A stretch of 26,654 nucleotides of DNA from DATGLE01 sp035294325 (lineage in GTDB: Bacteria > Chloroflexota > Ktedonobacteria > Ktedonobacterales > Ktedonobacteraceae), in NCBI GenBank assembly GCA_035294325.1, contig DATGLE010000102.1, forward strand, positions 1 to 26,654, given 5' to 3'. The position numbers and the translations under genes are program-made. The notes under the pieces were generated by a model, which saw nothing but the letters and a program-made list of their open reading frames with translations, made no database searches and was not told the DNA's origin. Shown here piece after piece: positions 1-8,111 of the stretch. Every line of letters starts with the position of its first letter. The first letter of the stretch is position 1.

Positions 1-1720
1 TGTAGCCGCTGATGCGCGCGTCTCCATGCAGCATATGCTCGACTTTGAAGAGCAACTTCGGCTCTTGAGCCGTGATGTTATCGAAGATGAATACGCTGCG
101 GAAGAGCGGACCACCTCCGACGATCTCGCGCGCGACGACCATTGCCTGTAAGCCCGGCCTATCCAGCAGGTTGCCGCATGTGACTCGTTCGGCGACAGTG
201 ATCCTGGGCGGCTTTGAAACAAAAGGCGTCCAGTGAGCCGGATCGCCAACTGCCGCCGGGCATGGCACCTCACCCAGCGCCACGCCCGGCTCCGGGCTGA
301 GCAGGACCTTGCGCATGACCGCTGTGTAGATCTCGTCGCTGATGCCGCCATTGGCCTCGTAGACGGCAACGATGCCCTCCTGTGGTCCTGCCTTGAAGGT
401 TGTGGTATAGACAACGTTGGTGGTGTAGTTGGCATTGCCCATCCCACGATCACCTGTGATCTGCGCATGTCCCACATCGGCGTAGGCATGGTCGTAGACC
501 ACGGCACGGCCAATTACGGCCTCAAACGCCGCTCCTGTGCCCTCAAGTGTAACCGGGCTGGTGATGAGCGAGCGCGCGTCGATGTTCTTCAAAGTGAGCA
601 TCGTCGTATCTTCAACCGCGATCACAACCCACATATTACGGGCATTGCCCTCTAACCTGGAAAGCGTCACCCTGACCGAAGGACCCTGGCCGCTCGCGCC
701 TTGCGGGAAGGCTTCTTGCACAAGAACAGTGGCAGAGACATCCTTCGCCCCGCCTCCGCTCAACAGCTTCGTGGTGATGCTCCGCTTCCAATCGAAGAAG
801 GTTGTCGCCAGGGCTTTCGACACCGCCTGGGCATCATTCTTCCAGGGTTGATGGCCCGCCCTGACCTGCGCCTGGTCGGCTTCGGCCTGATAGCGCGTCA
901 GATCGGGGAAGATGCCTGGAAAAGCGGTCTGCACCAGCGTGCCCTTTGCAGCCGACCAGTCGAACTCGCGGAAGAGATCAGGAGTCATTGCGGATACAGG
1001 CTTGCCGGCATTGTGAGCTGCATTCCTGTCCACTTCCGCTGTCATGATCGTGTTGTAGCCACTGATCCTGGCATTCCCTTTGATCAGTCCTTGCAGCAAG
1101 AAGATGCGCGTTGGATGCGAGCTGGTGATGTTGTTGAACACGTAAACGTCCAGCGTGGCGTTCGTGTTGTTGTGGCGTACCAGCACCATTGCTTGCTGTG
1201 AGGGGTTATCCATGATGTTCGCACAACTGATACTGACGACCTGTCGCTCGCCGTTGTTCGTGCCAATGATAGCATTCCAGCGCGCGGGATCACCGATCCC
1301 CGGCGGGCAGGCTCGTGGCCCCAGCACGACACCGGGTGCCGGTGCCGGTGTGGTTTCCGTGCCGGGTCCTACCGGCGCCGGGATTACGCCGTCTGTACCG
1401 GGTGTTCCTGGCTTCGGCGTTGTGGCTGTTCCCGGCGTCGGCGTCATCCGGGTCGATGGTGCTGTTGGCGCGGTTGGTGCCGGCGTCACCTGGCTTCCTG
1501 GACCGCGAACCAGCCCCGGAACAAAAGCGGCACCAAGACCCAGCGCCAGCGCGAGGACTACCACAATTGCCGCAATTGCCGCCCATCGGTTACGTTTTGG
1601 GCGAGGAGGCGGTTGAGGAGGCGGGAAACTCTGCACAGGAAAAGTCGGCTTATCCCACACAGGAGGAGACACCTGTGGCGGAGGCTGCGACTCCTTATCA
1701 ACGTTATGATGGGTTCGCAT
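1..1720 (-). CDS. Membrane-anchored extracellular protein with a duplicated Cys-containing module (3' end beyond window)
   Basis: An uninterrupted minus-strand frame of 573 codons runs from ATG at 1720 through the left window edge, so the C-terminus is missing. The start is supported by AAAGGAG seven bases upstream. Visible order: a Pro/Gln-rich cytoplasmic N-terminus (1-45), one membrane segment (about 46-70, after basic PKRNR), a Thr/Pro/Gly/Ala-rich linker (71-135), then an extracellular part. A ~90-residue module occurs twice: residues 136-223 and 485-573. Both copies share CP.x.GDPA.W, two cysteines exactly 28 residues apart (C138/C166, C487/C515), D.P..QAMV and end in ARISGY. A ~260-residue unrelated-looking block separates them. 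I do not recognise a named family; a secreted or surface structural or sensor role is inference. The copy count may rise beyond the edge. Its promoter carries the element set shared with the neighbouring stress genes. Confidence 0.85.
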   Translation of the reverse strand, partial: MRTHHNVDKESQPPPQVSPPVWDKPTFPVQSFPPPQPPPRPKRNRWAAIAAIVVVLALALGLGAAFVPGLVRGPGSQVTPAPTAPTAPSTRMTPTPGTATTPKPGTPGTDGVIPAPVGPGTETTPAPAPGVVLGPRACPPGIGDPARWNAIIGTNNGERQVVSISCANIMDNPSQQAMVLVRHNNTNATLDVYVFNNITSSHPTRIFLLQGLIKGNARISGYNTIMTAEVDRNAAHNAGKPVSAMTPDLFREFDWSAAKGTLVQTAFPGIFPDLTRYQAEADQAQVRAGHQPWKNDAQAVSKALATTFFDWKRSITTKLLSGGGAKDVSATVLVQEAFPQGASGQGPSVRVTLSRLEGNARNMWVVIAVEDTTMLTLKNIDARSLITSPVTLEGTGAAFEAVIGRAVVYDHAYADVGHAQITGDRGMGNANYTTNVVYTTTFKAGPQEGIVAVYEANGGISDEIYTAVMRKVLLSPEPGVALGEVPCPAAVGDPAHWTPFVSKPPRITVAERVTCGNLLDRPGLQAMVVAREIVGGGPLFRSVFIFDNITAQEPKLLFKVEHMLHGDARISGY

Positions 1721-1774
1721 TGGTTTGCTCCTTTGCAAACGGCTACCTGCCGGTAGCATGAACGATCCAGAGAT

Positions 1775-1838
1775 ATCGTACAGCCGGCGGGTATCAATCC
1801 CATCACTTTTTGCCACAGCGCATCACAGGCATATCACA
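1775..1838 (-). promoter_or_regulatory. Promoter of the repeat protein with four TGTGA-type elements
   Basis: Read on the minus strand, TGTGATATGCC (from 1838) and TGTGATGCGCT (from 1827) form an 11-bp direct repeat. A second pair, AGTGA at 1807 and the weaker TGATA at 1796, is again 11 bp apart. A -10-like TACGAT occupies 1780-1775, 16 nt after the last element. The layout equals that of the promoters at 5724-5788, 5838-5902 and 8852-8916 except that the gap between pairs is one base shorter. Transcription would start near 1768, leaving a leader of about 48 nt. Confidence 0.5.
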
Positions 1839-1899
1839 GTATTAAATGAATGTGAATCTCTGCTATACATCTGCATGATGTCGACCTGTATTTCTCTGG

Positions 1900-4473
1900 C
1901 TAGTGTGCAGAGCGTCTCATCAACCGCTGTTTGACCAGTTGGACCAGCAGCAGGTAGATGGTCGTCATGACCACCAGGAAGAGGAAGTAGAGCGCTGGCA
2001 GTGGCGTAAAGCCGAGCGGCCCGGCGAGCGGCGTATAGGGTAACACGATGCCAACCGCCACAATCACGAGCGTGGTAATCGCCAGTGGGCGACTGGGGCG
2101 ACTGCGCAAGGGATTGCCTGCGGTACGGATGATCAACAGGACCAGTGTCTGGGTTGCCAGCGATTCCACGAACCAGCCGGTGTGAAAGAGCACCGCGCCT
2201 GCCTGGAAAATGCGCAGCAGGAGCAAGAAGGTCAGGAAGTCAAAGATCGAGCTGACCGGTCCAATGAAGATCATAAAATTACGGATCAGGTTGATATCCC
2301 AGTGCTGCGGCTTTTTGATGTAGCTCGGGTCGACGGTATCGGTAGGGATCGTCACCTGCGACAGGTCATAGAGAAAGTTGTTGAGCAGGATCTGGGTGGG
2401 CAACATGGGCAGGAAAGGCAGAAACACGTAGGCGCCGGCCATACTGAACATATTGCCGAAATTGGAGCTGGTACCCATGAGCAGATATTTGATCACATTG
2501 CCAAAGGCTTTGCGTCCCTCCAAGATCCCATTATGCAGAACCCGCAAGCTCTGCTCAAGCAGGATAATAGCGGCAGCGTCCTTAGCGACATCGACACCTG
2601 TGGCGACCGAGATACCTACGTCTGCCACATGTAACGAGGGGGCGTCGTTGATGCCATCCCCGATATAGCCGATCACATGTTTGCGGCTCTTGAGCGCCAG
2701 GATGATGCGGTTTTTCTGCGCCGGCGAGACGCGCGCAAAGACGTTGACCTGCTCGGCAACCTGGGAGAGCGCGGCATCGGACATCCGATCCAGTTCGCTG
2801 CCCAGCACGATTCTGCCATCATCTAACCCGACCTGCTGGCAGACATGGCGTGTGACCAGTTCGTTATCGCCCGTCAGGATCTTGACCTGCACGCCATCGC
2901 TTTTGAGCGCCTGCAAGACTTCGGCTGCGTCCGGCCTGGGAGGATCGGCAAAGGTCAGAAAGCCGAGCAAGACCAGCGCCTGTTCATCCGTCCTGTGGTA
3001 AGCGGATTGGTGCGCCACCAGGCGATAGGCGACTGCCAGAACCCGATAACCTTGCGCGCTGAGAGTCTGGTAGAGATGCACGTATCGCGTGCGTGCCTCC
3101 TCATCGCCGTCAGAGAACGTTTTGCACTCTCCGTTCACCTCGTAAGTGGAGCAGAGGGGAAGGATACTTTCCGGCGCTCCTTTGGTAATCAGGAAGCGTT
3201 CGTTCTGGTGCTCAACGACCACCGAGAGGCGGCGCCGCTCAAAGTCGAAGGGAATCTCACCCACCTTGCGATATCCCGCAGTATCAACCCCACGATGCCG
3301 CAGAATGGCTTCATCCAGTGGGCTTCTGATCCCGCTCTCATAAGCACTGTTGAGAGAACTCAACAGCAGGACGCGCTCAGATGGCTTCCCCTGGAGGTCG
3401 AGAGCGCCTTCCAGTTGCGTCTGGCCGCTGGTCAGCGTGCCCGTCTTATCGCTACACAGGATATCGATGCTGCCAAAGTTCTGAATGGATTCGAGGTGCT
3501 TGACGATCACTTTATGCTTTGCCATGCGCAAGGCGCCCTGTCCCAGCGTCACCGTCGTAATCATAGGCAGGAACTCCGGAGTCAGCCCGACGGCCAGCGA
3601 GATGGCAAACAGCACTGTCTCGAAGGGCGGATGATGACCCAGAATGCCGACCAGGAAGATAAAAAGGACCAGGAAGAACACGGTCTGCATAATGAGCAGA
3701 CCAAACCCCTTGATCCCGCGCTCGAACTCGGTCTGCGGTGGACGAGCGGCCAGGCGCTCGGCGATATCGCCAAAGGCGGTATGGCGGCCCGTGGCGGTAA
3801 TCAGGGCAGTAGCTGTACCACTGACTACCGAGGTACCAAGAAAAACGCGATTGCGCGCCTCAGCGGTGCTCTCCGAGGCGGCAGCCTGGTCGTCGGCGCT
3901 TTTCTCGACTGGCAGCGATTCGCCAGTGAGTGCCGCCTGTTGGACATGGAGATCAGTGGCCTGGACCAGCCGGGCATCGGCGGGAACCAGATCGCCGGCT
4001 CTGAGCTGGATCAGATCGCCCGGCACCAGGTCGCGGCGAGGTACCTCCATCCATGTGCCATCACGCAGCACCGTCGCTGTTGGGGCTACCCCGGCCCGCA
4101 ACTTCTCGACAGCATTCTGTGAGCGATAGGTCTGCGCAAAATTGAGGATGTTGCTCAGCAGGACAATGGCAATGATGATACTGGCGTTGATGTGGTCGCC
4201 GAGTATCGCCGAGACAACGGCGGCAAGCAGCAGGATGGCGACCAGCGGATTCAAGAACAGGCGGAGGAACTGGATCGGCCCTGAGCGGCGCTTCACCCTG
4301 CTCGTCTCGTTTGGGCCGTAAATACTCAGTCGCTTGCGCGCCTCCTGGCTGGTCAGTCCCTGCTCGCTGCTCTGGAACTGCTCAAACAGCGTTTTCAGCG
4401 GGAGGGAGTAAGTTCCAGCGCTTTTCTCCTCAGAGGGAGCCTGCGTCGCCCGCGGATGGTGTGATTCTTGCAT
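1900..4473 (-). CDS. mgtA: Magnesium-translocating P-type ATPase (MgtA/MgtB family, P3B)
   Basis: Inner-membrane cation pump expected to move Mg2+ into the cytoplasm at the cost of ATP. Numbering from the chosen start: actuator motif TGES (183-186), membrane motif LTPEFLP (about 297-303), phosphorylation motif DKTGT with Asp342, TGD (534-536), GDGIND (605-610), and the MgtA-like stretch LLNNFLYDLSQ (about 696-706) opening the C-terminal membrane bundle. At 857 residues it is slightly shorter than E. coli MgtA (about 900). I chose ATG at 4473 because GGAG lies six bases upstream; an in-frame TTG at 4485 would add four residues. It follows the baeRF gene by 45 nt on the same strand with no visible terminator, so the two are probably co-transcribed from the promoter at 5724-5788. 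I see no separate Mg2+-sensing leader in the short gap. A related P-type cation ATPase is the main alternative. Confidence 0.93.
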   Translation of the reverse strand: MQESHHPRATQAPSEEKSAGTYSLPLKTLFEQFQSSEQGLTSQEARKRLSIYGPNETSRVKRRSGPIQFLRLFLNPLVAILLLAAVVSAILGDHINASIIIAIVLLSNILNFAQTYRSQNAVEKLRAGVAPTATVLRDGTWMEVPRRDLVPGDLIQLRAGDLVPADARLVQATDLHVQQAALTGESLPVEKSADDQAAASESTAEARNRVFLGTSVVSGTATALITATGRHTAFGDIAERLAARPPQTEFERGIKGFGLLIMQTVFFLVLFIFLVGILGHHPPFETVLFAISLAVGLTPEFLPMITTVTLGQGALRMAKHKVIVKHLESIQNFGSIDILCSDKTGTLTSGQTQLEGALDLQGKPSERVLLLSSLNSAYESGIRSPLDEAILRHRGVDTAGYRKVGEIPFDFERRRLSVVVEHQNERFLITKGAPESILPLCSTYEVNGECKTFSDGDEEARTRYVHLYQTLSAQGYRVLAVAYRLVAHQSAYHRTDEQALVLLGFLTFADPPRPDAAEVLQALKSDGVQVKILTGDNELVTRHVCQQVGLDDGRIVLGSELDRMSDAALSQVAEQVNVFARVSPAQKNRIILALKSRKHVIGYIGDGINDAPSLHVADVGISVATGVDVAKDAAAIILLEQSLRVLHNGILEGRKAFGNVIKYLLMGTSSNFGNMFSMAGAYVFLPFLPMLPTQILLNNFLYDLSQVTIPTDTVDPSYIKKPQHWDINLIRNFMIFIGPVSSIFDFLTFLLLLRIFQAGAVLFHTGWFVESLATQTLVLLIIRTAGNPLRSRPSRPLAITTLVIVAVGIVLPYTPLAGPLGFTPLPALYFLFLVVMTTIYLLLVQLVKQRLMRRSAH

Positions 4474-4518
4474 AGGCTGCTCCAAATGGCCTTTCGGTGA
4501 GCAACTTCAGAATCGGCA

Positions 4519-5682
4519 CTAATATCGGAAGATCGCTGCGGCCAGCGCTCCTCCCGGTATCTCGGCATGCCTGACGGCGTAAACGGCACCGTCATGCAGC
4601 AGCACCTGTGCTGCCATGCGGCCCAGCAGTTCTTCATCCCCCACCCTTCTGGGGCTATGGACATCGAGAGTCATTGTTGTTGCATCGAAGATGCCCCACA
4701 ACTCCTCATCGCTGGCGATAAACAGGCTCATGACGCGTCCGGTACTGGCTGCCCGCGCGATTTCCCCCAGGTCCTGTGAGGTGCGCTCCGTCCCTGCAAG
4801 CTCCTGGTAGGCTGCGGCAGCCGCTTTCTGCTCCTGGAGCATGGAAGGTTCAACCAGGGGCCAGGCAAGCTCTCGCAGTTCCTCATCACTTAGCTTATCC
4901 GGGTTGCCAGCCAGTCCTTGTTCCAGCAGGAAAGGATAGGTATTTGCCTCCTGATAGAGCGGCTGAAGGTAGTCTACTGCGGCAAGCACAAGGGGTGCCT
5001 TCTGGTCATGGAGAACCGCGTGCAGCCCATGATTGATCTGCTGAAAGTAGCTCAGGATATCGTCTTTGATCGTATCGGTGCCAACACCCTGTCCATGAAA
5101 GATCATGGCCTGTCCTCCACTCACTCTCCCGGAGCCAGCCGTACCACTATGATATTGTAAATCGTTCTCTCGTCGCTTGTGTGCCAGAACACGAGCAAGA
5201 TTTTTCGGAACAGCCTTCGGTAAATGGACCTTCTGCTCCTCGTAGCGAGTGCAGGCCAGGAGTCGGATATGATTCTGTGAGAGCGCCAGAATGTAGAAGC
5301 GCTCATCATTGCCAGCGAGTGGCAGCAGAGGTTTCAGAAAGAAGTGTTCTCCGATGATGACTCGTGCCTGAGGACCATAGGGAAGGCGATAGAGCCGGAA
5401 TACGTTCGGAGAACGCAAGATTGCCAGGCCATTCGCAGGATGTTCCCAGAGCGGGCGCTCCTCCAGCAGCGCCTGTACAGGTTCAAGTAGCGTTTCCTGC
5501 TCTGCAAGCGCGAGTTGCTCAAGAGTCGGGCTGCCTTTCATCTCTCGCAATAATTGCTTGAGCAAGAGCCTGCCCTGCCTCCGCTCTCTTCCGGCTCGCA
5601 GTGTCGGAAGGAATATCGAAATGTGGGGGCCGCTCTGTTCCGCCAGCAAGACCTTGAGTTCAGGGCGAGTGATCGCATACAT
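4519..5682 (-). CDS. Bacterial archaeo-eukaryotic release factor-like protein (baeRF family)
   Basis: A 387-residue soluble protein. The N-terminus (ITRPELKVLLAEQ..PHISIFLPT, then a charged helix with KQLLREM) and the later segment with FHGQGVG, DILSYFQQIN and PLVLAAVDYLQPLY match the pattern of the baeRF family (families 3/7 in memory), homologues of eRF1/Pelota-type domains 2 and 3. These proteins are thought to act at ribosomes under stress, but their biochemistry is poorly known. The start at 5682 is chosen because AAGGAG lies nine bases upstream; the frame stays open 35 codons further but without a ribosome site, and that stretch contains the promoter. No catalytic GGQ loop is obvious. 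It is the first gene of a probable operon with mgtA and is divergent from the kinase gene. Family assignment is fairly sure, subfamily less so. Confidence 0.75.
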   Translation of the reverse strand: MYAITRPELKVLLAEQSGPHISIFLPTLRAGRERRQGRLLLKQLLREMKGSPTLEQLALAEQETLLEPVQALLEERPLWEHPANGLAILRSPNVFRLYRLPYGPQARVIIGEHFFLKPLLPLAGNDERFYILALSQNHIRLLACTRYEEQKVHLPKAVPKNLARVLAHKRRENDLQYHSGTAGSGRVSGGQAMIFHGQGVGTDTIKDDILSYFQQINHGLHAVLHDQKAPLVLAAVDYLQPLYQEANTYPFLLEQGLAGNPDKLSDEELRELAWPLVEPSMLQEQKAAAAAYQELAGTERTSQDLGEIARAASTGRVMSLFIASDEELWGIFDATTMTLDVHSPRRVGDEELLGRMAAQVLLHDGAVYAVRHAEIPGGALAAAIFRY

Positions 5683-5723
5683 GGCGTTTTGCTCCTTAGA
5701 AAGATGTCGTCGCGTCTGGACCA

Positions 5724-5788
5724 AGTATCTCACTTTCACCTCACAGAAGCTTCCCAGGAACCCTATGCTTTCTCTCAAACGCATCACA
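5724..5788 (-). promoter_or_regulatory. Promoter of baeRF-mgtA operon with four TGTGA-type elements
   Basis: On the minus strand: TGTGATGCGTT (5788), TGAGAGAAAGC (5777), a 10-nt gap, TGGGAAGCTTC (5756), TGTGAGGTGAA (5745), then a -10-like GATACT at 5729-5724. Offsets between element starts are 11, 21, 11 and 16 nt, identical to the divergent kinase promoter and the DoxX promoter. No TTGACA-like -35 box is present, as expected for an activator-dependent promoter. The first and last elements keep the exact TGTGA core; the middle two have one mismatch each. Confidence 0.65.
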
Positions 5789-5837
5789 TTCTCAGCATCC
5801 TTTACGGAGGCGCCTCCGACCAGGCACAGGCATTGAT

Positions 5838-5902
5838 TGTGAGGCTTCCGTGAGGCGAATCTGACCGGGTGTGAGCCATCCGTGAAATCAGCCTGCTATG
5901 GT
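5838..5902 (+). promoter_or_regulatory. Promoter of the two-domain kinase gene with four TGTGA-type elements
   Basis: On the plus strand: TGTGAGGCTTC (5838), CGTGAGGCGAA (5849), a 10-nt gap, TGTGAGCCATC (5870), CGTGAAATCAG (5881), then TATGGT at 5897-5902 as -10. All four elements keep GTGA. The 16-mers at 5838 and 5870 match each other at 14 of 16 positions and lie 32 bp, three helical turns, apart. The start codon is 64 nt after the -10. There is no good -35 hexamer. The element geometry is the same as at 5724-5788 and 8852-8916. Confidence 0.7.
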
Positions 5903-5965
5903 GTTACCTGGTAAGAAGTGATGTGAAGAGGGAAAACCGGTATTCAGCAGAAGGGAAACCTGACC

Positions 5966-7747
5966 ATGCAAGCACAGACTCGGCAGCAGGCAGTAACAGC
6001 ATTGACGCCGCCTGACACCTGGATGAGCATGGTGGAGGCGCTGCGCGCTTCCTGCCTCTCCTTGAGCGAGACGCAGGGCAACGAATCGGATGTGGAGGTG
6101 ATTCAGACACACGCCTCCCTGGTTCTGCTCCTGGCCTCGCGAGTTTATAAGCTCAAGAAGCCGAAGAATTTTGGCTTCTTCGACTACTCCACGCCTGCTC
6201 TGCGCCGCCACTTCTGCCAGCAGGAGGTCATCATGAACGCGGCGCTGGCGCCAGGCGTCTATCTCGGCGTCGCTCCGGTACTGGCTTTTAAGAGCGGGCA
6301 CATGCGCTTCGGGGAGCCAGTCTCGCCCGAGGCCGTGCCACAGCCGGGCGAGAAGGTCGGTGGGGCCTCCGTCGTTGACTATGCGGTGGTGATGGAGCGC
6401 CTGCCGGAAACGGCAACACTGGAAAGCTACGTGCGCGAGGACAGGGCAACGCCGCACTTGCTTGAAGAGGTTGCCCGGTTCGTGGCCGCTTTTCATGCTG
6501 AGGCGCGCACCGGTGAAGAGATCGCGCGCTCTGGCAGCCTGGAAACCATCCGGTACAACTGGGAAGAGAATTTCAGGCAAATGCAGCCCTACATCGGGCG
6601 CACACTGGATGCAGCCACCTACGCACGCATCAGCGACTATGTTTCGCGTTTCCTGATAGCGCGCCAGGCGCTTTTCTCCGGCCGCGTGCGCGAGGGGCGG
6701 ATTCGCGATGGGCATGGAGACCTGCGCCTGCAACATCTCTACCTCTTGCCCGCTGCCGCCAACGATGCCGGACAGCGCATCGTGCTGCTGGATCGTATCG
6801 AATTCGCCGAGCGCTTTCGCTGCGGGGATGTCGCCGGCGAAGTCGCGTTCCTGGCGATGGAGCTGGACGCACTTTCTCGTGCGGACCTTGCCGATGCCTT
6901 TGTCTCGGCCTACATCGCCCGGACCGGCGATGTAACCCTGCGGGAACTGCTGCCGTTCTATCTGTGCTATCGCGCCTGCGTGCGCGGGAAGGTGGCCTCG
7001 TTCCAGCTCGATGAAGCGGAGGTGCCTCTGGCCGAGCGTGAAGCGGCGCGCGAAAGGGCCAGAGCGCTCTTTGCCCTGGCCGGGCACTATGCCAGTGGCG
7101 CGCCCGAGGCAATGGTGATCATGGTCGGTGGATTGATGGGAACCGGAAAAAGCACGCTGGCCCGTGCACTCCACGAGACTACCGGTACCCCGCTCCTCTC
7201 CTCTGATCTCATGCGCAAGCGTCTGGCAGGGCTTGATCCCCGGCAGCCCCAGGCGGCGGCCTTCGGGCATGGCATCTACACACCGGCATGGACGAGACGC
7301 ACCTATCAGGAGCTGGGCAATGAGGCCGTCGAGGCACTGGCGCAGGGGCATTCCGTCCTGCTGGACGCCTCGTTTCTGCGCCGGGTGGACCGGGTGAGTC
7401 TGGCGCACAGGGCGGTACAGCGGGGCGCGCCAGTTCTCTTCATCGAATGTGTCTGTCCCCGTGATACTGTGCTGGCGCGACTGGCCCATCGATGGAGCAA
7501 ACGCCTCCAGGGCGTGCAGGCATCTCGTACAGACAATCAGATAGCCTCGGATGGCCGGCCCGAACTCTTTGAGGCGCAGCGGGCACAATGGGAATCTTTT
7601 TCGGCAGCCGCAGAGCCGGCGATACGCCACCTGGTCGTGCATACAGATCAGCCCCTCGCGCACACGCTGGAGCTGGCGCTTGAGGCTATTGGCTGGCCGC
7701 GCCTGGTATGCCGTATCGATGAGCGCGGTCACGCTCCTTTCCCATAG
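5966..7747 (+). CDS. Two-domain protein: aminoglycoside phosphotransferase-like kinase (COG2187) fused to P-loop AAA_33 kinase (COG0645)
   Basis: A 593-residue soluble protein. The N-terminal half (about 40-350) is a kinase-fold domain: VYKLKKPKNFGFFDYS near 60-75 carries the nucleotide-binding lysines, HGDLR (250-254) is the catalytic loop, and LLDRIEF (about 274-280) is the metal-binding segment, followed by R..DVAGEVAFLAMELD as is usual in COG2187. The C-terminal half (about 383-570) opens with the Walker A motif GGLMGTGKST (388-397) and continues with LLSSDLMRKRL, typical of COG0645 kinases. The substrate of the fusion is not known. The same fusion is found in mycobacterial Rv2004c of the DosR hypoxia regulon. 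ATG at 5966 follows AAGGG by ten bases. It is monocistronic and divergent from the baeRF gene. A drug-resistance role is not implied by the name. Confidence 0.88.
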   Translation: MQAQTRQQAVTALTPPDTWMSMVEALRASCLSLSETQGNESDVEVIQTHASLVLLLASRVYKLKKPKNFGFFDYSTPALRRHFCQQEVIMNAALAPGVYLGVAPVLAFKSGHMRFGEPVSPEAVPQPGEKVGGASVVDYAVVMERLPETATLESYVREDRATPHLLEEVARFVAAFHAEARTGEEIARSGSLETIRYNWEENFRQMQPYIGRTLDAATYARISDYVSRFLIARQALFSGRVREGRIRDGHGDLRLQHLYLLPAAANDAGQRIVLLDRIEFAERFRCGDVAGEVAFLAMELDALSRADLADAFVSAYIARTGDVTLRELLPFYLCYRACVRGKVASFQLDEAEVPLAEREAARERARALFALAGHYASGAPEAMVIMVGGLMGTGKSTLARALHETTGTPLLSSDLMRKRLAGLDPRQPQAAAFGHGIYTPAWTRRTYQELGNEAVEALAQGHSVLLDASFLRRVDRVSLAHRAVQRGAPVLFIECVCPRDTVLARLAHRWSKRLQGVQASRTDNQIASDGRPELFEAQRAQWESFSAAAEPAIRHLVVHTDQPLAHTLELALEAIGWPRLVCRIDERGHAPFP

Positions 7748-8037
7748 CCTTGTTCTCGAACTGTGGATCGTGGGAGGAGCATGCAGCACCCCGGTGGCGC
7801 CGCCCTCCAACTGCATCTCGATCACCTGTGGCACCGTCCCCCAGAGATTCTGGCGCCCGGCGGCTGACCGGCTATTGGCAAACTCCCCCATGAAAGTGGA
7901 GGGGATAATGGGGTAAATCGCGATGATCTCGCTCAGGGCGTAAGCAACGGCGCCACTGCTTCATTGCCTTCACGGGTGATGTGCCTGGGTTCCATCATGA
8001 TGCTCTTCTCAGTCTGGCAGGGTCTCATGAGAACAGC
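7748..8037. other. Intergenic stretch without recognised gene
   Basis: This stretch, between the 3' ends of the convergent kinase and DoxX genes, shows no recognisable coding region, RNA gene or repeat. Short open frames cross it on both strands but have no ribosome site or recognisable protein features. A G/C-rich imperfect hairpin near 7885-7910 has no following T-run. Confidence 0.5.
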
Positions 8038-8065
8038 CAGGCGCCCGGCTTGCGCCGGGCGCCTG
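8038..8065 (-). terminator. Strong GC hairpin after the DoxX gene (possibly bidirectional)
   Basis: Perfect 12-bp inverted repeat (8038-8049 and 8054-8065) with a TTGC loop, almost all G/C. It lies 46 bases past the DoxX stop codon on the minus strand and about 290 bases past the kinase stop on the plus strand. No clear T-run follows on either side, so it may need a factor or act as an RNA 3'-end stabiliser. Confidence 0.6.
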
Positions 8066-8111
8066 CTGCTCGTGTGACTGGCTCTTTCCGACCATCTCTC
8101 CGCCGGCCAGC

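Noticed and set aside
2845..4122. Plus-strand open frame of 425 codons opposite mgtA
   Set aside because: Antisense to all P-type ATPase motifs and without any recognisable domain.
5838..5885. CRP/FNR-type palindromic sites, because of the TGTGA cores
   Set aside because: CRP sites are inverted (TGTGA-N6-TCACA). Here the elements are direct repeats at 11 bp in three promoters; the single TGTGA-N6-TCACG at 8905-8890 is not repeated in the others.
5888..7891. Minus-strand open frame of 667 codons opposite the kinase gene
   Set aside because: It is the antisense of a clear kinase fusion with intact catalytic motifs; its own translation shows no domain. Long antisense frames are common in GC-rich DNA.
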